The notes under the pieces were generated by a model. That model saw only the letters and a program-made list of their open reading frames with translations, searched no databases and was not told where the DNA came from. DNA of 64,000 bases from Clarireedia homoeocarpa (taxonomy: Eukaryota; Ascomycota; Leotiomycetes; Helotiales; Rutstroemiaceae). The position numbers and the translations under genes are program-made. The stretch spans positions 372,001 through 436,000 of the forward strand of contig LNKV01000002.1 of assembly GCA_001465935.1 (NCBI GenBank). The letters run 5' to 3'. Positions 58,903-64,000 of this stretch are shown piece by piece. The number at the start of each line of letters is the position of its first letter. Positions within the stretch are counted from its first letter, which is position 1.

Positions 58903-59679
58903 TCAGATCATTGTTCTCGGCGATCTTGGACTTCCAGATGATGAAGATTGCTCGATCGAAGCTCTTCTCTTGTGCATCAGAGGGCTGTTTTGCAACTCGC
59001 TCACTACTCCCATCCAACCGGCTCGCTGGGGGCCGCCCGTTCCCTCATTATGTCCTATCGCGTTACTCGTGATCCTCCTTAGCGGCGTCCTCACAATACT
59101 CTCTTCTAGAGTAGCTGGGAGACTACGTCGTGGGGCTCTTTGCGGCGAGCCGAAAATTCCCAATGCGTTTTCTTTCTCTTTTTCTTCAGTCATAACCCCT
59201 CCCGCCGCTACAATGCCCATATAAGCCACCAAGAAGCGCATCCGTAACGAGTCCAACCTCTTCATTCGTCCATTCAGTCCCTTCCTCTTCCACACCCACA
59301 ATAACCTCATCCTGCCCCTCAAACGCATATCCTTCTCCCCGCTATTGACCACCAGGCCATCAACCTGCTCCTTCAACTCATCGCCGCATTTGCGAATCTC
59401 GCCCAGCAAACGCCCGAGACGAATGCGATCCTCAAGTTTTCCGACGCGCGAGATGTCGCGATCGTAACTTTCGTTTTCGACGATCGAATCTGTGAGGACG
59501 TCGAGAAAAGTGGTGAGTTCGGAGGTGGAGTGGAAATAGGCGTGCACGTAGGTGCTGCCGAATTGTACGAGGATCACCATGGAGGAAAATGTGGCGGTTA
59601 GGAGGGGTAGCGATAAAGAATAGGAGTGGGATATGGACGGAAGCGGGAGCGGCTTCGGGGATGGCATAACGTCCGACAT
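58903..59679 (-). CDS. Uncharacterised protein with N-terminal hydrophobic segment
   Basis: Intronless, 258 residues on the minus strand, start at 59679. Residues about 18-48 (SYSLSLPLLTATFSSMVILV and on) form a hydrophobic stretch that could be one membrane helix or a re-entrant anchor. Helical segments follow, with regular Leu spacing and basic clusters (RLRGRMRLLWVWKRKG, MKRLDSLRMRF), and a second moderately hydrophobic patch VAYMGIVAAGG. The last 70 residues are Ser/Arg/Pro-rich with SP sites (GSPQRAPRR, GSPRSPR), plausible kinase targets. No family was recognised. It may be a fungal-specific membrane-linked protein. Confidence 0.6.
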   Translation of the reverse strand: MSDVMPSPKPLPLPSISHSYSLSLPLLTATFSSMVILVQFGSTYVHAYFHSTSELTTFLDVLTDSIVENESYDRDISRVGKLEDRIRLGRLLGEIRKCGDELKEQVDGLVVNSGEKDMRLRGRMRLLWVWKRKGLNGRMKRLDSLRMRFLVAYMGIVAAGGVMTEEKEKENALGIFGSPQRAPRRSLPATLEESIVRTPLRRITSNAIGHNEGTGGPQRAGWMGVVSELQNSPLMHKRRASIEQSSSSGSPRSPRTMI

Positions 59680-60628
59680 TGGTTGGGGGGCGGGAGAGAG
59701 AGAGAGAGAGTTAAAGATAGAGAAAAAGAAAGGACGAAGTGTTATACGAAAACAAGAGAAAGAAATGAAGGGGAACCGAGTGGTCTAGATTTGAATAGTT
59801 CTATGCGCATATTGTTGAGAGGTTGAAGGAAGGAAGGGGAAGAATAGATCTGGTGGATGGGATAAAGAGGATGAGGTAATATAGAACTAATGTACCTGTA
59901 GGCTGTAGGGGAGGCAAGGGAAGAAAAAAAGAAGGGAAAAGAAGGAATAAATGGTTCCTGGGCCGGATCGGATGAGATGGGACGGCTTGTCCTGTCCTTT
60001 GCCTGCCAGCCAACCACTCCAACCACTCACCACTCCAACCTGCCTCGAACTGTCCGATTCCAGGTTTCTGTACTCTTCCATGGTAGTATTTCGATGTACC
60101 AAACCAATAGGTGGCAGGCGTGCACGGCGTGGTGCGCACCCAACCCTTGCACTTGCAGAGCTCATCGCACGCGGCCTTTTGGGGAGTAGAGTAGTGAATT
60201 TTCGGGAAAGGGATCCTGGAGTTGTTGGAAAGCTCGATTGTGATCGCGTGGTGTGTCGGGAATGGCGTCAATTATCGTGTGATTAGGGCAAGGACTTGTG
60301 CGCCTGTGTAACAACTTCCTCTGGCTCTTCAATTGACCGGCGCTCGACTTGAAACATGTAGTTATTCACAAAGTCGCATTTCGTCTTTACTGGAGAATAC
60401 CGGGCGCAAACCGGGAAATGCGATGTGATGTGATGCAAGACATAGATCGGAAGGAGGGGAAGGGACAAGTGTTGGTTGGGTTTGCAGCGTGGGGTACAGT
60501 AGTACGTCTGCAGTAAAATAAAAATCCACATTACTGCATTTTGACTCAACAACATCTGCCTGCTCAGCGACGACAATAAATAAATAACGCCCATATATAC
60601 GAAATTAATACTACCACATCTATAAGAA
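59680..60628. other. Divergent intergenic region
   Basis: 0.95 kb between the orphan gene (-) and Bud32 (+). It has a GA dinucleotide run at 59694-59711 and a purine-rich tract (59905-59950). Both promoters should lie here. Confidence 0.4.
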
Positions 60629-61486
60629 ATGGAAGTCCAAAATCCAATACCACCGCCATCAACGGAAGCCATAACGCTCACAACGGCCAACCCACCCCTC
60701 CCTAACCTCTTCAATTACCCCTCCTCCACTCCCCCCACTCTCATAACTCAAGGCGCAGAAGCCCTCCTGTTCAAGTCGACATATCTACTCCCCGAAATAC
60801 CTGCCGCTGTCAAATATCGTCCTTCGAAGCCATATCGGCATCCTATCCTCGATCAACGGTTGACAAAACATCGGATACTGAGCGAGGCGAGGGTGTTGGC
60901 AAAATGTAGACGCGAGGGGGTCAATGTGCCGGCAGTCTATGCCATGGATGAGGCAGGAGGCTGGCTGATGTTTGAGTGGATTACAGGCGAGGTAGTAAGG
61001 GTTAGGTTGAATGAGTGGTTAGAGAAGAAGAAGGCCCTGGGTGTGATTGGAGAGAATGATGGCGTGGATGGAAGCGATACTACACAAGAAGTCGTAGATG
61101 CTGTAGATTTGATGAAGAGGGTGGGCGAAGCGATAGGCAAGATGCACGGCGTGGGCGTTGTACACGGAGATTTGACGACGAGTAACTTGATGTTACGGCC
61201 GCGTGAGTCCGAGGCAGAGACAAACGCTGCACACGAGAACAAGGAACTACAAGGGGAGATTGTGATTATCGATTTTGGGCTGGCAAGTCAAAGTACGCAT
61301 GATGAAGACAGGGCTGTGGATCTATATGTCTTGGAGAGGGCTTTTGGAAGTACACACTCGCGGGCTGAAAATCTGTTCAAGGAAGTTTTGAGTGCGTATG
61401 GGAAGAGTTACAAGGGCGCGCTGGCAGTGTTGAAGAAGCTGGAAGAAGTTAGGATGAGAGGAAGGAAGAGAAGCATGTTGGGTTGA
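60629..61486 (+). CDS. BUD32: Bud32 atypical protein kinase/ATPase (KEOPS complex)
   Basis: Intronless, 285 residues. The lysine loop is AAVKYRPSKPYRHPILDQRL, then the family-typical LTKHRILSEARVLAKCRREG, MFEWITGEVVR, the catalytic VVHGDLTTSNLML (in place of HRDLxxxN) and IIDFGLAS (DFG). The C-terminus keeps DLYVLERAFGSTHS and ends in basic RGRKRS. Bud32 works with Kae1, Cgi121 and Pcc1 to make t6A37 on ANN-decoding tRNAs and also affects telomeres. An extra segment of about 15 residues lies before the catalytic loop (GVIGENDGVDGSDTTQ), a common fungal insertion. The first 30 residues are Pro-rich and variable. Confidence 0.93.
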   Translation: MEVQNPIPPPSTEAITLTTANPPLPNLFNYPSSTPPTLITQGAEALLFKSTYLLPEIPAAVKYRPSKPYRHPILDQRLTKHRILSEARVLAKCRREGVNVPAVYAMDEAGGWLMFEWITGEVVRVRLNEWLEKKKALGVIGENDGVDGSDTTQEVVDAVDLMKRVGEAIGKMHGVGVVHGDLTTSNLMLRPRESEAETNAAHENKELQGEIVIIDFGLASQSTHDEDRAVDLYVLERAFGSTHSRAENLFKEVLSAYGKSYKGALAVLKKLEEVRMRGRKRSMLG

Positions 61487-61697
61487 CGACATCCGGATCG
61501 TCATTCGGTCTATGCGACGCTTATTAGCCAATCTTGCTTGGCAACCATTTCCAAGACATTAAGGGACTCGTACTGGCACGAAATTACTCTTGCGTTTCGT
61601 CTACAAACTCATCGCTGAGCCCTTATTGGTGCTATCACAACGCCGTACGCCTAAATCCTTCCCCATAGTTCAATCGACAGGATCTATCATGCTATTT

Positions 61698-62697
61698 TCA
61701 CTCCTTTAGCTCCGCCGACGCGAAATATCCCTTATTCTCAATCACACCTCGATCGCGAACAATTGCGGTGTATTTGACAACCCATTCTGGGGTTAGATCT
61801 CCCTTCATACCATCCACGCCTCTCTTGGTCTCCGAGAGGACGCCTGCGCCTCTTGCACCTTGACCGAGCAATTCTCGCAAAGTACCACTTGGTAGGATAT
61901 TCGTACAATCATTGTGAGTCAGAAGCTCGATACTCTCTTGCTTTGCAAATTTGACCAAAGGTTGCGGGACTTTACAACAATCTTTCACGTTGATCTGATC
62001 CACTTGTGGCCGCACTTTGACACGCGGCAAAAATTTGGAGAGCTTCTCGCTGCCGAATTCTGCCAATCCAAGTTTGCGAACAATTCCTTGCTCGTGCAGT
62101 TCTTCGACAATGGACCAAGTTTCGACTTCCTCCTCTGTGTTCCCTTGTTCCGCGTTCTTCTTGTCTGCCTCCCACTCGCAATCTCCATCGAATGACATTC
62201 CTGGGAAGGAGATAATCAAAAGATCAATTGACTGGACGCCTAACTCTTTCATTACGAGATTCAAAGCATCTCTAGTATATTTTGATCTTTTTTTTAAGTC
62301 CGCGTTTGCCAAATAGAACAATTTGACGGTGATCTCGTAGTTTTCAGGCTCTTCTGACAGCCCGGATAACGACCAATCTATGGTTGGAATGTAAAAATCG
62401 TCGTCTTGTCTAGTTGTCCAAATCGACACGGGAGGCCTACGAGATGGCGCATCTCCATTGTAGTATTCATCGCCATATCCGTTCGATTCCGAGGGTGAAG
62501 GTGAGTAGTCTTGTTGCGCAGCGAGAAAATTGCTTCGGAGGGAGTTTGTGAGCTCGAGGTTTGAACGATCCGCGCCTGGCTTTCTTATGATCGACGGACC
62601 ACCGATCATAATATTACTATGTCAGAGATTAGGTTTTCTGTTACCATGTGTAGAATTGAGAGGACTCGTACGACGTAGAAAGAATTAGTCGGGTCAT
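61698..62697 (-). CDS. Glutamate-cysteine ligase regulatory subunit (GCLM-like)
   Basis: Exons 62697-62672 (26 nt) and 62616-61698 give 314 residues. The short first exon supplies MTRLILST, joined in phase (TC|T) to SNIMIGGPSIIRKPG, the beginning usual for this family. The body is an aldo/keto-reductase barrel: KLFYLANADLKKRSKYTRDA, GVQSIDLLIISFPG, EELHEQGIVRKLGLAEFGSE, RPQVDQINVKDC and KQESIELLTHNDC, matching glutamate-cysteine ligase modifier subunits. This subunit relieves glutathione feedback on the catalytic subunit in the first step of glutathione synthesis. An in-frame internal Met (62609) would lack the conserved N-terminus. It converges with Bud32, 211 bp apart. Confidence 0.9.
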
Positions 62698-63119
62698 CTT
62701 GAGATTGGACTGATGCGCAGAAGTGGGATGCGCAAAATGTCCAAGAATGCGTAAAAGTCCAGTAGATCTAAATTATAATTGAAGAACACAAGAAAAGTCT
62801 AGGATTTCAAAGCAGAAATCCTTATCCGAGAGAAATGTACAAGAAAGTGAAGGATGAAGGGAAAAGAATGAAAAACTAGCCAGTTAGGAATTTATAACAT
62901 ATGATGATATTATTTCATGATTGCTGTCATAAGCATTTCCGCTCAAGTAACCCCTCCAAAATGTCGCATCTTTGTAAGCTTTGCGGTCATGCACCAATGA
63001 AGCCACGCGAGCGACGGTTAAAGCCCCGGGGCTTTGGCACCACCCTTGCTACTTTGTTTAATCGACAACACCTCCAGGCCTGCGCAGCTGTTTCTTTTTA
63101 CCACGAATAACAAACAGTC
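62698..63119. promoter_or_regulatory. Bidirectional promoter GCLM-like / AP-1 sigma
   Basis: 422-bp spacer between outward-reading genes. Contains the short palindrome CCCCGGGG near 63027 (within AAGCCCCGGGGCTTTGG, arms AAGCCCC/GGGGCTT). No known regulator site could be named. Confidence 0.5.
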
Positions 63120-63962
63120 ATGGCGATTAAGTACGTATTTATTTTGTTGTCGTGATTTGGATTCTGCTAATGATCCTATAGCTATCTGATTCTGCTGTCG
63201 CGACAGGGCAAAGTCGTATGTCCTTTCCCTTCTTCATCTCCCGAATTAAACTCGAACGTATCCTAATAGTCAACAGAGACTTGCGAAATGGTTCACCACG
63301 TTGTCGCCAAAGGATAAGGCCAAGATCATTAAAGATGTTTCTCAGCTTGTGCTGGCTCGCCGGACGAGGATGTGCAATTTCTTAGAATACAAAGGTTAGA
63401 GCCCGCGACACGGTTTGTCTTAGGACTGGCCATTTCTGGTGTTTCAATCGCTGACGGACTCCGGCGCAGATTCGAAAATCGTTTATCGTCGTTATGCTTC
63501 GCTCTTCTTTATCGCCGGCTGCGCCTCGACTGACAATGAGCTGATTACCTTGGAAATTGTTCACCGATATGTTGAGCAGATGGACAAGTACTACGGGAAT
63601 GTGTGCGAGCTGGTATGCCAACCCGGCAAGCCCACCCACAGCAGAGGAACCCTGTGGCTAATTGCAACATAGGACATCATTTTCAACTTCCAAAAGGCAT
63701 ACTTCATATTGGATGAGCTGCTGCTGGCTGGAGAAATGCAGGAGAGTAGCAAGAAGAACGTACTCCGAGTAATATCTGCACAGGACTCGATTGAGGATAC
63801 AGAGGTTAGTGGATATCAGTTCGCATGATGGCGGTTGGTCAAGGCAGACTTCGTCAAATTCCGACATACCTGGGGAGCACATAATTCCATCAAATTTTCT
63901 TTCATGCTGATATACACATTTTCCGTTTCCAGGTCGACGAAGATATTACCAAACTCATGTGA
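63120..63962 (+). CDS. APS1: AP-1 clathrin adaptor complex sigma subunit
   Basis: Six exons (63120-63130, 63182-63215, 63277-63394, 63470-63612, 63673-63804, 63933-63962) encode 155 residues, the standard size. The sequence runs MAINYLILLSRQGKVRLAKW, then LVLARRTRMCNFLEYKDSKI, YRRYASLFFIAGC, NELITLEIVHRYVEQMDKYYGNVCELDIIFNF, and KAYFILDELLLAGEMQESSK. All are signatures of adaptor sigma chains. LARRTRMCNFLEYKDSK marks AP-1 rather than AP-2 (which has VHRLVTGR-like sequence) or AP-3. It is part of the AP-1 adaptor on trans-Golgi and endosomal clathrin coats. The first exon is only 11 nt. The stop lies 39 bp before the window end. Confidence 0.95.
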
Positions 63963-64000
63963 AAACCGATGCTTTTATACATGTATAGAGAAATTATTTG

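Noticed and set aside
1..64000. tRNA genes, transposons, telomeric repeats, CRISPR arrays
   Set aside because: Looked for tRNA T-loop motifs, reverse transcriptase or transposase motifs, terminal repeats and spaced repeats; none could be supported by eye.

Overview
The window is nuclear DNA of a filamentous ascomycete (Pezizomycotina). Genes carry short GT-AG introns (mostly 47-110 bp, many with CTAAC/CTGAC-like branch points before the acceptor). The conserved set fits this group: Rfc5, Snu13, V-ATPase subunit c, transketolase, Bud32, Bmt6, an Sln1-type hybrid histidine kinase and the AP-1 sigma chain. Protein style suggests Leotiomycetes (Botrytis/Sclerotinia relatives), but that is inference. 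No transposon, rRNA, tRNA or CRISPR array could be supported.

Left part (0-18 kb): a GPI-type collagen-like surface protein (+); a class II aldolase/adducin-domain protein (+) facing the Rex3-type exonuclease (-); a cytochrome P450 (-) that has lost two hallmark residues; then relics of an MFS transporter (about 10.4-10.8 kb, +) and of a second P450 (about 11.2-12.2 kb, +). Together 8-12.2 kb looks like a decaying oxidase/efflux cluster. An Lpl1-like lipase (+) and an intact DHA1-type MFS transporter (-) follow.

Middle (18-38 kb): a gene-poor stretch of nearly 5 kb; a C2H2 zinc-finger regulator (+); an AusD/Trt5-like methyltransferase (+) with an in-frame stop; Rfc5 (+); an Sln1-like osmosensing hybrid histidine kinase in nine exons (+); then 3.1 kb of simple-sequence DNA with a perfect 38-nt palindrome.

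Right part (38-64 kb): an F-box/LRR-like protein (+); Bmt6 rRNA methyltransferase (-); Snu13 (-) divergent from the V-ATPase proteolipid (+); a carboxymuconolactone decarboxylase-like protein with a probable mitochondrial leader (+); 3.9 kb without a recognisable gene; a Yap-like bZIP factor (+); transketolase (+); an orphan protein with possible roadblock-like features (-); a long coiled-coil protein (+); an orphan membrane-associated protein (-); Bud32 (+) converging on the glutamate-cysteine ligase regulatory subunit (-); and AP-1 sigma (+), complete just before the window end.

Most genes are independent housekeeping or regulatory units; there is no operon-like logic. I found no convincing undescribed multi-gene system. 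The features most worth a second look are the P450 lacking the ExxR arginine, the decayed cluster beside it with Trp-to-stop changes, the nonsense-interrupted methyltransferase, and the palindromes and pentamer repeats in intergenic DNA. Exon boundaries were set by hand from splice signals, reading phase and family resemblance; no alignment was run.
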